A stretch of DNA of 64,000 bases from Yoonia vestfoldensis DSM 16212 (GCF_000382265.1 NZ_KB907980.1:1-64000), one strand, 5' to 3'. Shown: positions 23,551-32,867, counted from the first letter of the stretch. The notes: a model not told the origin generated them from the letters alone. Translations and numbers: made by a program.

Positions 23551-24306
23551 ATGTCCCGTTACCCCACTTTTGCCGCGGCTGCGGTTGTTCTGGTCGCGGC
23601 CTTGCCTGTCGCCGCGCAGGAGGAAGAAGATTACGCCAAGCTTGGCCCTGACGCGCAAATCTTCACCGCCGACACCAGCTATCTGCGCAGCGCTCCCGCC
23701 CCCGATTACTGGGCGTTTTCGGCTTTCGTGAAGCCGCAATTCAGCACCTCCGCCTGTTCCATCGCGACCGTCACCGCCGCGATCAACGGGATCATGGGGC
23801 AGCCTGAATGGGCGTCGGAAACGATCATGACGCAGCAGAACCTGCTGGAGCTGACGGGCAATGCCGAATGGGCCGCCCTGTCAGCCGAAGGCGGCGATGG
23901 CGTCACCTTTCAACAATTGGTCGATTTCACCGGGCAGGCGCTGGCCGCTGTGGGGCTGGACCGGTCTGTGATGCAATTCAACCCGACCGCCGCGACCGAT
24001 ATGGCGCGCGGCCAGGTCGTCAACCTGCTGATCGAAAACGAGGCCAGCCCCGACGATGCCATCATGGTCTATTTCAATCAGGGCGTCGTGACCGGCGATT
24101 GGGATGGTCCACATATCGCGCTGATCGGGGCCTATGATGCCGCGACCGACCGTGTCCTGATCCTCGAGGTCGATCAGGAATGGTACGTGCCTTATTGGAC
24201 ATCCGTCGATGTGCTGCTTGACGCGATGGTGAAACCCACATCCGCCGAACACGGTGTTCTGGAAGGTGAAACTGGCGGTTTCGTGATGATCCGGGCGGCC
24301 AGCTAG
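23551..24306 (+). CDS. Exported phytochelatin-synthase-like protein (peptidase C83 family)
   Basis: A signal peptide (AAAAVVLVAALPVAAQ) is followed by a papain-like phytochelatin synthase domain. The catalytic Cys is in FSTSACSIATV (C69 from the start at 23551), the His in DGPHIALIGAYDA, and the Asp in ILEVDQEWYVPYWTS. Bacterial half-length relatives hydrolyse glutathione to gamma-Glu-Cys rather than polymerising it; export to the periplasm is unusual for glutathione metabolism. It follows ssrA and precedes DUF1194 and chrA in the same direction; a metal-stress theme is possible but not shown. Confidence 0.82.
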   Translation: MSRYPTFAAAAVVLVAALPVAAQEEEDYAKLGPDAQIFTADTSYLRSAPAPDYWAFSAFVKPQFSTSACSIATVTAAINGIMGQPEWASETIMTQQNLLELTGNAEWAALSAEGGDGVTFQQLVDFTGQALAAVGLDRSVMQFNPTAATDMARGQVVNLLIENEASPDDAIMVYFNQGVVTGDWDGPHIALIGAYDAATDRVLILEVDQEWYVPYWTSVDVLLDAMVKPTSAEHGVLEGETGGFVMIRAAS

Positions 24307-24343
24307 GACTTGCCAAGCCCGCACGGGGCAAGGATGCTGCCTT

Positions 24344-24991
24344 ATGCGTTGTCTTGCCCCGCTTTTCCTTGTTCTGTCCACGACCTCGGTACTCGCCTGT
24401 GAAACGGCGCTGTTGCTGACCATCGACGTGTCCAACAGTGTCGATACCGCCGAATATCGCCTGCAGACCGACGGGCTGGCCGATGCGCTGCGCGACAGCG
24501 AGATTGTCGAGACGATGGTGCGCGATCAGGTCGCTGTCGCGGTGGTGCAATGGTCGGGGGTGGGTGATCAGGTCATGTCGATCCCGTGGGAACGGATCAC
24601 CCATGCCGGTCAGGCGGAAGTGCTGTCGCAACGCGCCCGCGCGATGGACCGCGCCTTTGTGCTGTCAGGCACCGCCACCGCCGAGGCTGTGCTGTTCTCG
24701 CTCGCACAATTCGACGCCGTGGCCGATTGCAAGCGAAAGGTCATCGACATTTCCACTGACGGCACCGCCAATGCAGGCAGCGATGTGCGCCTTGTGCGGG
24801 CGCGGGCCGAACGGGCGGGTGTCACGATCAACGGGATCGCGATCGAAAGCATGGGGCGCACCATTACAAACTTTTTACAAAGCGCCGTCATATCGCGGGA
24901 CGGGTTCGTGATGACGGCCCGCATGCATCAGGATTATCCGGCGGCGATCAGGGCCAAGATCCTGCGCGAAATCTCCAGAGTGATCGGCTAG
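24344..24991 (+). CDS. DUF1194 exported protein with von Willebrand A-like fold
   Basis: A 215-residue protein with a signal peptide (RCLAPLFLVLSTTSVLA) and a vWA-like domain: LLLTIDVSNSVD holds a DxSxS metal-ion site, and DISTDGTANAG supplies the second loop. Two to three cysteines (ACETA, ADCKR) may form a disulphide. DUF1194 proteins are uncharacterised and common in alphaproteobacteria. It stands between the phytochelatin-synthase-like gene and chrA, with 10 bases to chrA. Confidence 0.85.
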   Translation: MRCLAPLFLVLSTTSVLACETALLLTIDVSNSVDTAEYRLQTDGLADALRDSEIVETMVRDQVAVAVVQWSGVGDQVMSIPWERITHAGQAEVLSQRARAMDRAFVLSGTATAEAVLFSLAQFDAVADCKRKVIDISTDGTANAGSDVRLVRARAERAGVTINGIAIESMGRTITNFLQSAVISRDGFVMTARMHQDYPAAIRAKILREISRVIG

Positions 24992-25001
24992 GGGAAACAC
25001 C

Positions 25002-26252
25002 TTGAAGGAATTGTTCGCGGTCTTTGGCCGGATCGGGTTGTTGTCATTCGGCGGACCTGCCGCACAGATCGCGTTGATGCATCAGGAACTGGTGGACAAA
25101 CGCGGTTGGCTGACCGAGGCGCAATTCCTGCGCGCGCTGTCGTTCTGCATGTTGCTGCCGGGGCCAGAGGCGATGCAGCTCGCCACCTATGCCGGCTGGA
25201 AACGCGGTGGCGTTGTCGGCGGGCTGATCGGAGGCGGGCTCTTTGTGTTGCCGGGCGCTGTGGTCATTGCCGCACTTGCGTTGCTTTACGGGGCCTATGG
25301 CGCTTTGCCTGTCGTGCAGGCGCTGTTCGTGGGCGTTAAGGCGACCGTGATCGTCATCGTGATCGCCGCGCTGATCAAGATCGCGGGCCGCGCGCTCGTA
25401 TCCCGCGCGCATGTGCTGATCGCGGTCGCGGCCTTTGTCGCGCTGTTCTTTTTCGCCGTGCCGTTTCCGGTTGTCGTGCTGGTCGCAGGCATCGCGGGCG
25501 CGTTGATGCAGCATGACCGGACCACAACCGCCGCAGCACCGGGTGGCGGATTGCGACAGGCGGCCAAGGTGCTGCTGATCGGGGGTATACTCTGGGCAGC
25601 ACCCGTCGTTGTCGTGGCCCTGTCAGGCAGCGCGTTTCTGCTGGACATCGCCGCTTTCTTTTCGCTGATGGCGGTGGTCACATTCGGCGGTGCCTATGCT
25701 GTCTTGGCCTATATGACGCAAGAGGTGGTGTTTTCCTACGGCTGGTTGACGACACCGCAGATGATGGATGCGCTGGGGCTGGCCGAAACCACGCCCGGCC
25801 CGCTGATCCTTGTCACGCAATTCGTAGCCATGGTGGCGGGACTGGCCCAAGGTGGCACGGCGCTGGCAATCGCGGCGGGGGCGCTGACGCTTTGGGTCAC
25901 GTTCGTGCCCTGCTTTATCTGGATTTTCGCGGGCGCACCGCTGATCGACTGGCTTGACGGACGCCCGCGTCTGCGTGCCGCCCTTGCGGGGATCACGGCG
26001 GCGGTGGTGGGTGTCATCGCGAACCTGTCGCTATGGTTCGCGCTGCATGTCGTTTTTGCCACGATCAACCGGATGGAGACGAACGTGATCAGCGTTATCG
26101 TCCCTGATCTTGCAACAGTGCAACCCTTGGCAATCGCGCTGACCTTGCTGGCAGGCTTTCTTTTACTGCGGTTGAAATGGTCACTTTTGCTGGTTCTGCC
26201 GCTGACAGCACTTGTTTCGCTTGGCGCGACCTTTGCCTTGGGGATGGTTTGA
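25002..26252 (+). CDS. chrA: Chromate efflux transporter ChrA
   Basis: This 416-residue CHR-family membrane protein is built from two homologous halves. The first half has LLSFGGPAAQIALMHQELV with RGWLTEAQF, and the second has VTFGGAYAVLAYMTQEVV with YGWLTTPQMMDALGLAETTPGPL. About ten to twelve membrane helices are visible. ChrA uses the proton-motive force to expel chromate. The start is TTG at 25002, preceded by a weak site, 10 bases after DUF1194, so it may be expressed with the upstream genes. Confidence 0.92.
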   Translation: MKELFAVFGRIGLLSFGGPAAQIALMHQELVDKRGWLTEAQFLRALSFCMLLPGPEAMQLATYAGWKRGGVVGGLIGGGLFVLPGAVVIAALALLYGAYGALPVVQALFVGVKATVIVIVIAALIKIAGRALVSRAHVLIAVAAFVALFFFAVPFPVVVLVAGIAGALMQHDRTTTAAAPGGGLRQAAKVLLIGGILWAAPVVVVALSGSAFLLDIAAFFSLMAVVTFGGAYAVLAYMTQEVVFSYGWLTTPQMMDALGLAETTPGPLILVTQFVAMVAGLAQGGTALAIAAGALTLWVTFVPCFIWIFAGAPLIDWLDGRPRLRAALAGITAAVVGVIANLSLWFALHVVFATINRMETNVISVIVPDLATVQPLAIALTLLAGFLLLRLKWSLLLVLPLTALVSLGATFALGMV

Positions 26253-26313
26253 CTGCATCTTTTCTTGCCGGAAAATTCCCGTATGCTGCAACCAGACCGA
26301 CAGGAGTAGCGCC

Positions 26314-26784
26314 GTGCCCGATACCATCGATTATGGAAACCTGATGCACCGCGCGATGCGTGGCCTGATCCAGGAAGTTCTGGCACGGGTCGCCAAGACC
26401 GGCCTGCCCGGCAGCCACCATTTCTTTGTCACCTTCGACACGATGCACCCCGATGTGGAAATCGCCGACTGGCTGTCCGACCGATATCCCGGTGAAATGA
26501 CCGTCGTGATCCAGCATTGGTTCGCAAATCTGGATGTGACGGACGAAGGCTTTACCATCACGCTGAATTTCGGCGACAATCCGGAAACGCTGTACATTCC
26601 GTATGATGCGATCAAGACCTTCGTCGATCCGTCTGTCGAATTCGGGCTGCGGTTCGAGACGCAGGACGATCACACCGCCGATGTCGCCGAGGCACCGATG
26701 CATGAAATGGCGGAACCCGACGATGGCAAGCCCGCCGCGCGCAAGGAAGCAGAGGTCGTCAGCCTCGACAAGTTCCGCAAATAG
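26314..26784 (+). CDS. sspB: SspB family ClpXP adaptor
   Basis: A 156-residue adaptor of the alphaproteobacterial SspB-alpha type binds the ssrA tag and tethers substrates to ClpX. The compact beta domain includes HHFFVTFDTMHPDVEIADWL and GFTITLNFGDNPETLYIPYDA. The C-terminal tail ending VVSLDKFRK is the ClpX-docking peptide. The GTG start at 26314 is chosen because an AGGAG site sits eight bases upstream and homologues begin there. The gene is about 2.8 kb from ssrA, whose tag it recognises. Confidence 0.92.
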   Translation: MPDTIDYGNLMHRAMRGLIQEVLARVAKTGLPGSHHFFVTFDTMHPDVEIADWLSDRYPGEMTVVIQHWFANLDVTDEGFTITLNFGDNPETLYIPYDAIKTFVDPSVEFGLRFETQDDHTADVAEAPMHEMAEPDDGKPAARKEAEVVSLDKFRK

Positions 26785-26850
26785 CATGGCTTGCGCAGGG
26801 CGCAGCCCCTGCTAAAACCCTTTGGACCATTGATACCGAAGGATCACCCC

Positions 26851-28242
26851 ATGACCGCAACCCGCATTGAAACCGACAGCTTTGGCCCGTTGGACGTTCC
26901 CGCCGACCGCTATTGGGGCGCGCAGACGCAACGCTCGATCCTGAATTTTCCCATCGGCTGGGAAAAGCAGCCCATAGCCATCGTACGCGGCCTTGGCGTG
27001 ATCAAACAGGCCTGTGCCATCGCCAACAAGGACCGCGGCAAGCTGAATGCGCGGCTGGCCGATGCGATCATCGCGGCGTCGGCCGAGGTTGTCGCAGGCA
27101 AGCTGGATGATCATTTCCCGCTGGTCGTCTGGCAGACAGGGTCGGGCACCCAGTCAAACATGAACGCCAACGAGGTGATCAGCAACCGCGCGATAGAAAT
27201 GCTGGGCGGCGTGATCGGGTCCAAGGACCCCATCCATCCCAATGACCATGTGAACATGGGCCAGTCGTCAAACGATACGTTCCCCACGGCGATGCATATC
27301 GCCATCGCGACCACGGCCCATGACGTGCTGCTGCCCGGTCTTGCGAAACTGCATGCGGCACTGGAGCAAAAGCAGCGCGAATTCGACGATATCATCAAGA
27401 TCGGCCGCACCCATACGATGGATGCGACGCCACTGACGCTGGGGCAGGAATTTTCGGGCTATACCCATCAGGTCGCCATGGGCATCCGCAGGATCAAGGG
27501 TGCCCTGCCCGCGATCTATGAACTCGCCCAAGGCGGCACCGCCGTCGGCACGGGCCTCAACAGCCCTGTCGGCTGGGGCGAAACGGTTGCCGCGCATATG
27601 GCCGAAATCACCGGCCTGCCCTTTGTCACCGCCCCCAACAAGTTCGAGGCACTGGCGGCCCATGACGCGCTGGTGGAAATGTCCGGTGCGCTGAAAACCG
27701 TGGCCGCCAGCCTCTACAAGATCGCCTGCGATATCCGCATGCTGGGGTCCGGCCCGCGTTGTGGGCTTGGCGAATTGATGCTTCCCGAAAACGAACCCGG
27801 ATCGTCGATCATGCCCGGCAAGGTCAACCCCACGCAGGTCGAGGCGATCACGCAGGTCTGCGCCCATGTCATGGGCAATGATGCCGCTGTCGGCTTTGCT
27901 GGAAGCCAAGGCCATTTCGAGTTGAACGTCATGAAGCCGATGATGGCCTATAACGTGCTGCAGTCGATGCAGTTGATCGGGGATGCCTGCGGTGCCTTTA
28001 CCGACAATTGCGTCGTGGGTATTCAGGCCGACCGCACACGGATCGAAAAACTGATGCGGGAATCGCTGATGCTGGTCACGGCACTGGCCCCCACCATCGG
28101 TTATGACAACGCGACCACCGTCGCCAAAACCGCCCACAAGAACGGCACGACCCTGAAGGAAGAGGCGATCAACCTTGGCTTCGTTGACGAGGCGACTTTC
28201 GACCGCGTCGTGCGCCCCGAAGACATGATCGGGCCCAAGTGA
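26851..28242 (+). CDS. fumC: Class II fumarate hydratase
   Basis: This TCA cycle enzyme interconverts fumarate and malate and is oxygen-stable and iron-free. Signature blocks are [29 protein letters not shown], and the family motif [13 protein letters not shown]. It has 463 residues from the ATG at 26851, standard length; the upstream extension of the frame overlaps no homologous sequence. The stop overlaps the GTG start of the following DUF4169 gene (GTGA). Confidence 0.95.
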   Translation: MTATRIETDSFGPLDVPADRYWGAQTQRSILNFPIGWEKQPIAIVRGLGVIKQACAIANKDRGKLNARLADAIIAASAEVVAGKLDDHFPLVVWQTGSGTQSNMNANEVISNRAIEMLGGVIGSKDPIHPNDHVNMGQSSNDTFPTAMHIAIATTAHDVLLPGLAKLHAALEQKQREFDDIIKIGRTHTMDATPLTLGQEFSGYTHQVAMGIRRIKGALPAIYELAQGGTAVGTGLNSPVGWGETVAAHMAEITGLPFVTAPNKFEALAAHDALVEMSGALKTVAASLYKIACDIRMLGSGPRCGLGELMLPENEPGSSIMPGKVNPTQVEAITQVCAHVMGNDAAVGFAGSQGHFELNVMKPMMAYNVLQSMQLIGDACGAFTDNCVVGIQADRTRIEKLMRESLMLVTALAPTIGYDNATTVAKTAHKNGTTLKEEAINLGFVDEATFDRVVRPEDMIGPK

Positions 28243-28415
28243 AACCGGTCAACCTGAACCAGACGCGCAAGCAACGCGACCGCGCGGCGGCCAAGGCCAA
28301 GGCAGATGAAAACGCCATCCGTTTTGGCCGCACCAAGGCTGAACGCGTGCTAAATGCCGCCCGCGCGGCACAGGCCAACGATCGCCTGTCGCAACTGAAA
28401 TTCGAGGATGACTAA
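28239..28415 (+). CDS. DUF4169 family small protein
   Basis: A 58-residue, highly charged protein ([18 protein letters not shown]..., [12 protein letters not shown], ending FEDD) of the alphaproteobacterial DUF4169 type. GTG at 28239 overlaps the fumC stop, and its TAA is immediately followed by the GTG of the ribbon-helix-helix gene, so three genes are translationally chained. Function unknown; the basic-helical character suggests nucleic-acid or ribosome contact, which is inference. Confidence 0.75.
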   Translation: MKPVNLNQTRKQRDRAAAKAKADENAIRFGRTKAERVLNAARAAQANDRLSQLKFEDD

Positions 28416-28649
28416 GTGGACCACCGCCGCCCCGCGAAACGGTCACTGACCCTGCGGGGGCATCGCACCAGCGTCACGCTGGAAGACATCTTCTGGAAGG
28501 CATTTTGCGATATCGCGCGAGGTGATGCTAAGACCATCAACGGATTGGCGGCGGAAATCGACGCTGCACGGGGGGATATCGGGTTGGCGTCAGCGATCAG
28601 GATCTACGTTCTGGAACGCAGCCTGCGCCGCGATCAGTCCTTGGAATAA
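28416..28649 (+). CDS. Ribbon-helix-helix domain protein
   Basis: A 77-residue protein whose SLTLRGHRTSVTLEDIFW strand followed by helices KAFCDIARGD and INGLAAEIDAARG is the RHH_4-type fold; such proteins dimerise to bind DNA. Its GTG abuts the DUF4169 stop without a gap, and these two families often travel together in this group. There is no partner toxin nearby. The 3' end overlaps the converging gene at 28634 by 16 bases. Confidence 0.8.
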   Translation: MDHRRPAKRSLTLRGHRTSVTLEDIFWKAFCDIARGDAKTINGLAAEIDAARGDIGLASAIRIYVLERSLRRDQSLE

Positions 28650-28879
28650 AGCGCGCCGCGCAGGTTGGACAAACGCGCGACATCCTGTTTTTCGGTCTCG
28701 TTGAGCTTGGCGGGTTTGACAACATTCGCAGGTGCGGCACCGGGCTTGTTCTTGAACAGCTTGGCCACCTCGTGACGGCCGAGCGGCTTTTGCGCCAGTG
28801 TCGGCGTGTCAGCCTCTTTCTTGCGGCCAAGCAAACGGGCCAAACCGCCTTTGGAAGATCCTGGCAGTGAAATTGTCAT
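28634..28879 (-). CDS. Hypothetical protein, 81 residues
   Basis: A basic small protein (SSKGGLARLLGRKKEAD, FKNKPGAAPANVVKPAKLN). An AGGAGG-like site (AGGAGGATGAC) lies just before the ATG, which supports real translation. I do not recognise the family. No signal peptide or membrane segment. It converges on the ribbon-helix-helix gene with a 16-base overlap and has a 225-base, AT-rich upstream region that shows no other gene. Confidence 0.55.
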   Translation of the reverse strand: MTISLPGSSKGGLARLLGRKKEADTPTLAQKPLGRHEVAKLFKNKPGAAPANVVKPAKLNETEKQDVARLSNLRGALYSKD

Positions 28880-29104
28880 GTCATCCTCCTTTTTTCTTAG
28901 GCGCTTGTCGTTGTCTTAACTTCTTTGTGGCATAAACATGGCCAGAATTCAATCACATCTGCGGCACCGAAAAACGATACTCAGATGTTAAGGTATTGAT
29001 TTCATTAACAAGCCGGATCACTCGCGCGCCTGTGATTGGTCGAATTGCGGCAAATCGCTGCTCATTCGTTTCCACAAACGCTCTAAAACTGTGCAATCCG
29101 TTGA

Positions 29105-30487
29105 TCACTCACGAATTTTCGAAACGATGGGTGGCGATCTGGGTGTGATTCGCAGCATGATTCCATCACGTGCCCGCACCGTCAGATGCGCGGCGGGCAC
29201 CGGCAACTGCGTATCGACAGGCTCGAAACGAAACCGCCCCACCAATTGCAAAAGCAGGACGACACCTTCGATCATCGCAAAGCCCGCGCCGCTGCAGATG
29301 CGTGGCCCCGCCGAGAACGGCAGATACCCATCGCGCTGTGCAGCCTTTGTCGCGGGGTCCTGCCAGCGCGCGGGGTCGAACGCGTCGGGATGATCCCATA
29401 TCCGTGTGTGCCGGTGCAGATGCCATGGCGACAGGACAATCTGCGCACCCGCAGGCACGGCGCGCGACCGGAACACCGTGGCTTTGCTTGCCTGCCGCAC
29501 CATCATCGGCACCGGCGGATAAAGCCGCAGCGTTTCGCGGAACACGTCGCGGGTGATGGTCAGCCGCGAAAGATCACTGAACTGACCGTCAAACGCTGCG
29601 GCCTCTGCCGCGACCTTGTCCTGCCAGTCGGGATGAGTGGCCAGCAGATACAGCGCCCAGGCCAGCGCCGACGCGCTGGTTTCATGCCCCGCCAGAAAAA
29701 AGATCGCGACCTGATCGACCATCTCGGATTTGGAAAAGGTCTTGCCGGTCGCAGGGTCGGGTGTCGTCATGATCTTGGTGGCCAGATCATCGGGCGCTGT
29801 GCCCGCAGCAATCTGGTCCAGCCGTGCTTGCGTCAGACCCGCGATCAGGCGGCGGATGGCGCGTGCCTCGGCGCGCACGCCGCGGCGGAAAAACCGTGGC
29901 ATCCAGCGCCGTCCGGGCAGAAAGGCCGCAAGGTTCAGGATCGGCTGCGCCTGCTGATAGGTCTGGAAGCGCCGGTAAACCTCGCCCGCTGTCGCGTCCT
30001 CGATCGGGAGCGAGAACAGCGTGCGAAAGATCACATCGGCGGCGATATGGCTGGCCGCGGCGTCAATGGCGCGGGGGGTATCATCGGCCATCGCCGCGAT
30101 CCGGTCGCAGCCCGCCTGCCCCGCCGCCACGATGCCGGGGAAGGTATCGCGCAGACGGCCGCCCTCGAACGCTGGGTCGATGATGCGGCGCTGCGCCTTC
30201 CATTCAACGCCGTTGGTCAGAAACACGCTGTTGCCCAGCAAAGGGCGCAGGCCCGCGCCGATCCGGTCGGATTTGGGATAGGCGTCGGGATTGTCGCGCA
30301 GCACCTCGCGCAGCAAGGCGGGATCGTTGATCAGAAAGGACCGGAAAAACGGCGTGCGGAATTCGGCCATCCATGCGCGGTACAGCCGTGCCGGTTGCGC
30401 CGACAGAATATCCTTCCGGAACAACCGCATATACCGCCAGAGCGACACCTTGTCAGGGCGCGCTGCGGGCTTGGGCGGCAAGGTCAT
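29105..30487 (-). CDS. Cytochrome P450
   Basis: The 460-residue haem-thiolate monooxygenase shows the I-helix oxygen-binding AGHETS at residues 266-271, the ExxR motif ETLR at 318-321, and the haem-binding FSAGPRICSG with Cys398. No N-terminal membrane anchor is visible. The sequence resembles CYP families with eukaryotic-like FxxGxRxC spacing that act on fatty acids or terpenes; the substrate cannot be assigned. Its ATG overlaps the stop of the upstream alpha/beta hydrolase (30484-30487), so the two are co-translated. No ferredoxin or reductase gene is nearby. Confidence 0.93.
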   Translation of the reverse strand: MTLPPKPAARPDKVSLWRYMRLFRKDILSAQPARLYRAWMAEFRTPFFRSFLINDPALLREVLRDNPDAYPKSDRIGAGLRPLLGNSVFLTNGVEWKAQRRIIDPAFEGGRLRDTFPGIVAAGQAGCDRIAAMADDTPRAIDAAASHIAADVIFRTLFSLPIEDATAGEVYRRFQTYQQAQPILNLAAFLPGRRWMPRFFRRGVRAEARAIRRLIAGLTQARLDQIAAGTAPDDLATKIMTTPDPATGKTFSKSEMVDQVAIFFLAGHETSASALAWALYLLATHPDWQDKVAAEAAAFDGQFSDLSRLTITRDVFRETLRLYPPVPMMVRQASKATVFRSRAVPAGAQIVLSPWHLHRHTRIWDHPDAFDPARWQDPATKAAQRDGYLPFSAGPRICSGAGFAMIEGVVLLLQLVGRFRFEPVDTQLPVPAAHLTVRARDGIMLRITPRSPPIVSKIRE

Positions 30488-31761
30488 GGCAGCGCGAGAG
30501 AGGTGTATTTCGACGCCGGCACGTCGATGCGGGATTTCGACGGTGCGCGGTCGCGGTAGCGGTCGGCCAGCGTCAGCGGGCCTGCTGTGATCTGGAAATA
30601 ATCATAGTCCTTTGGCCTGTCGAACGCGCAAAGATACTGGAAATGCAGCCGGAAAAACCGCCAACGCAGCGCTTTCCAGCGTGCGGGCGACAGGCTTTGC
30701 GTGAAAGCAGCCGAAATCACCAGCGGCCAGCGTTTGCCGGGTGGCGTGACACCCGTGACCGCGACCGGATCACACAGCGCGAAACAGCAGCCATCGCCGG
30801 GGGCGGTCACATCGACCCATGTCAGCGCATCCTGTGTCGCAAGATAGGCAAGATCGGCGCGCAAGTGTTTGGCGCGCGGCAGGAACGACACCATCGGCAC
30901 GACATGGCCCAGCGTCAGCAAAGCCAGCTTTGGCCCATCGACCGGCAGCCGTTTGTCACGGATCAGGTCAGCCACCACACTGATCGCCAGATGCGCGCCG
31001 GAAGAATGCCCAACGACCAGCACCTCGTCCACGGGGTCTTGCAAGGCGCGCGCGATCTGATCGGTAAAGGTCGCCAGCCGCGTGTCCAGCGCAGGCGGTG
31101 TCGCCCCCAGATGCTGCGCGCTGAAGGCGTAATCATGCATGAGGTAATGCGCGAACAGCCGCTTGTCCTGTGCCTTGAACCAGCGCAACGCAAAGACCAT
31201 GACGCTGCCCAGTATCCCCAGTTTGACCAGCAGCGCGAGCCAACCGACAGCCGCCGCAATGATCCCGCCGTCAAGACCAGTGGCAACAACCGCGGCGTTC
31301 AGCCCCGTCTGCACCACCCCACCCAGCCACCAGCCAAGCAAGACGGCCAAGAGCAATTGCCCCAGCAACATGCCGACAGGATAGAATGCCGCGATGATTG
31401 GCCCTTTGCGCAGCCACATCAACCGCCGCAAGGTCCCCGTGCTGATATAGATAGATGCGGTCTGTACCAGTTGCCAATAGGTCGCGGCAATCGACTGTGC
31501 CATACTGGCGCGGACGATATCCGACCATACCAGCACGTCGATCCGCGCCTGTGCCGCCTGACCGTCGATCCGGCTTTGGACGGACCAGTGAAAGCTGTCC
31601 TCGGGGGCACCACCTTGGACGACGATCTCATAGCCGCTGATCTTTGCCTGTGCCGCGCTTTCACTGCGGTAAAGCTCGCGGTAGCGGCGCGGATGGATCG
31701 GATCATAGCCCGGAATATGGAACACCCGGCGTAGGCTGACGGGTTTCATGTCGCTGCTCAT
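30484..31761 (-). CDS. Membrane-anchored alpha/beta hydrolase-like protein
   Basis: The 425-residue protein opens with a soluble segment carrying HIPGYDP (oxyanion region of hydrolases), has two to three hydrophobic segments between residues ~125 and 195, and then a hydrolase domain with the nucleophile elbow VVGHSSGAHL near residue 250. The insertion of membrane helices between the first strands and the elbow is unusual. It is coupled to the P450 gene and probably acts on the same pathway, but the substrate is unknown. Confidence 0.7.
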   Translation of the reverse strand: MSSDMKPVSLRRVFHIPGYDPIHPRRYRELYRSESAAQAKISGYEIVVQGGAPEDSFHWSVQSRIDGQAAQARIDVLVWSDIVRASMAQSIAATYWQLVQTASIYISTGTLRRLMWLRKGPIIAAFYPVGMLLGQLLLAVLLGWWLGGVVQTGLNAAVVATGLDGGIIAAAVGWLALLVKLGILGSVMVFALRWFKAQDKRLFAHYLMHDYAFSAQHLGATPPALDTRLATFTDQIARALQDPVDEVLVVGHSSGAHLAISVVADLIRDKRLPVDGPKLALLTLGHVVPMVSFLPRAKHLRADLAYLATQDALTWVDVTAPGDGCCFALCDPVAVTGVTPPGKRWPLVISAAFTQSLSPARWKALRWRFFRLHFQYLCAFDRPKDYDYFQITAGPLTLADRYRDRAPSKSRIDVPASKYTSLALP

Positions 31762-31790
31762 CGCCCTGCCCCGGTTATCACGGCGTCAGT

Positions 31791-32546
31791 CTAGCCCACT
31801 GTAGCGAGGAATGGAAAGCGCTCGAGCAGCCAAAAGCTGAAGGCAGCGAACTGGCCGGTGATCATCATCAGCCCCACAGTCCACAAAAGCAGGCCCGATG
31901 TCGCCTCGATCTGGCGCATGTGGCGTTTCATCAATCCCATGACACCTTTGAGACGCGGAAAGAACGCTGCGACCAGCAGAAACGGAATGCCCAGACCCAC
32001 TGCATAAGCCCCAAGCAGGACGGTGCCGCGCCCGACATCTGCCTCGGATGCGGCAAGGCTGAGGATCGCGCCCAACACCGGCCCAAGGCAGGGTGTCCAG
32101 CCAAAGGCAAAAGCCAGGCCCAAGAGATAAGCGCCGAAGGCGGACCCGCCCTTGTCGCCCGCGTCAAGCCGCATCTCGCGGTCGAGAAACCCGATGCGGA
32201 ACACGCCCACGAAATGCGCACCCAACACCATGATGACAAGTCCGGCACCGATGACGAAATATTCCTGCACCCCGATCAGCATCCGCCCCATCGTGGAAAA
32301 CGCGATGCCCAGCAGCAGGAAAACAGTGGACAGCCCCAGCACAAAAAAGAGCGCGGCGATGAAAACGCGCCTGCGCGCGGTTGCGGCCTTTTCCATCTCG
32401 CTGACTGACACACCGCCCATGTAGGCGAGGTAAGGTGGGACGACCGGCAGCACGCAGGGGCTGAGGAACGACAACACCCCCGCCGCCAAGGCGACGATCA
32501 TGGCCGGCAACAGGCCCGCGTCGAAGATCAATCCGGTTTCCAACAT
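31791..32546 (-). CDS. ccdA: Cytochrome c biogenesis/thiol-disulfide membrane protein CcdA
   Basis: CcdA carries reducing power across the inner membrane for periplasmic thiol proteins in cytochrome c maturation. It has six membrane helices, with the redox Cys pair in SFLSPCVLPVVPPYL (C31) and FGWTPCLGPVLGA (C153). The start at 32546 gives 251 residues, the normal size; the longer frame reaching 32648 has no family match and collides with the divergent tusA-like gene. Confidence 0.92.
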   Translation of the reverse strand: MLETGLIFDAGLLPAMIVALAAGVLSFLSPCVLPVVPPYLAYMGGVSVSEMEKAATARRRVFIAALFFVLGLSTVFLLLGIAFSTMGRMLIGVQEYFVIGAGLVIMVLGAHFVGVFRIGFLDREMRLDAGDKGGSAFGAYLLGLAFAFGWTPCLGPVLGAILSLAASEADVGRGTVLLGAYAVGLGIPFLLVAAFFPRLKGVMGLMKRHMRQIEATSGLLLWTVGLMMITGQFAAFSFWLLERFPFLATVG

Positions 32547-32639
32547 CGGGTTGTTCGTAGCCCAGCAGCGCGGCTCCGTCACGTGCCATCGCGTCACATC
32601 TTGGTGGACAAAGTGAAACACGCTGCCCAAAGTGCGGCC

Positions 32640-32867
32640 ATGACACATGACGCCGATCTCGATGCCCGTGGGCTGCTTTGCCCGCTGCCCGTGCTGAAGG
32701 CCCGCAAGCGCCTGAGCGCGCTGGCGTCAGGGCAGGTGTTGCGGGTGCTGGCCGATGATCCTGCAGCCATCGTCGATGTACCGCATTTCTGCGCCGAAGC
32801 GGGGCATGAGATGCTGGAGTGTCAGGATGCCGACGGAGCGCAGGTTTATCTGATCCGCAAGGGGTGA
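32640..32867 (+). CDS. TusA family sulfurtransferase
   Basis: A 75-residue sulfur-carrier protein with the catalytic Cys in DARGLLCPLPVLKARK (C14) and the downstream LADDPAAIVDVPHF. TusA-like proteins relay persulfide sulfur to tRNA thiolation or other acceptors. It is divergent from ccdA with a 93-base shared upstream region; the partner enzymes TusBCDE are not present here. Confidence 0.9.
   Translation: MTHDADLDARGLLCPLPVLKARKRLSALASGQVLRVLADDPAAIVDVPHFCAEAGHEMLECQDADGAQVYLIRKG

Noticed and set aside
28880-29104. Small RNA or promoter cluster in the AT-rich gap
   Set aside because: The gap is AT-rich compared with its neighbours but shows no hairpin with T-tail or conserved element that would support an RNA gene.
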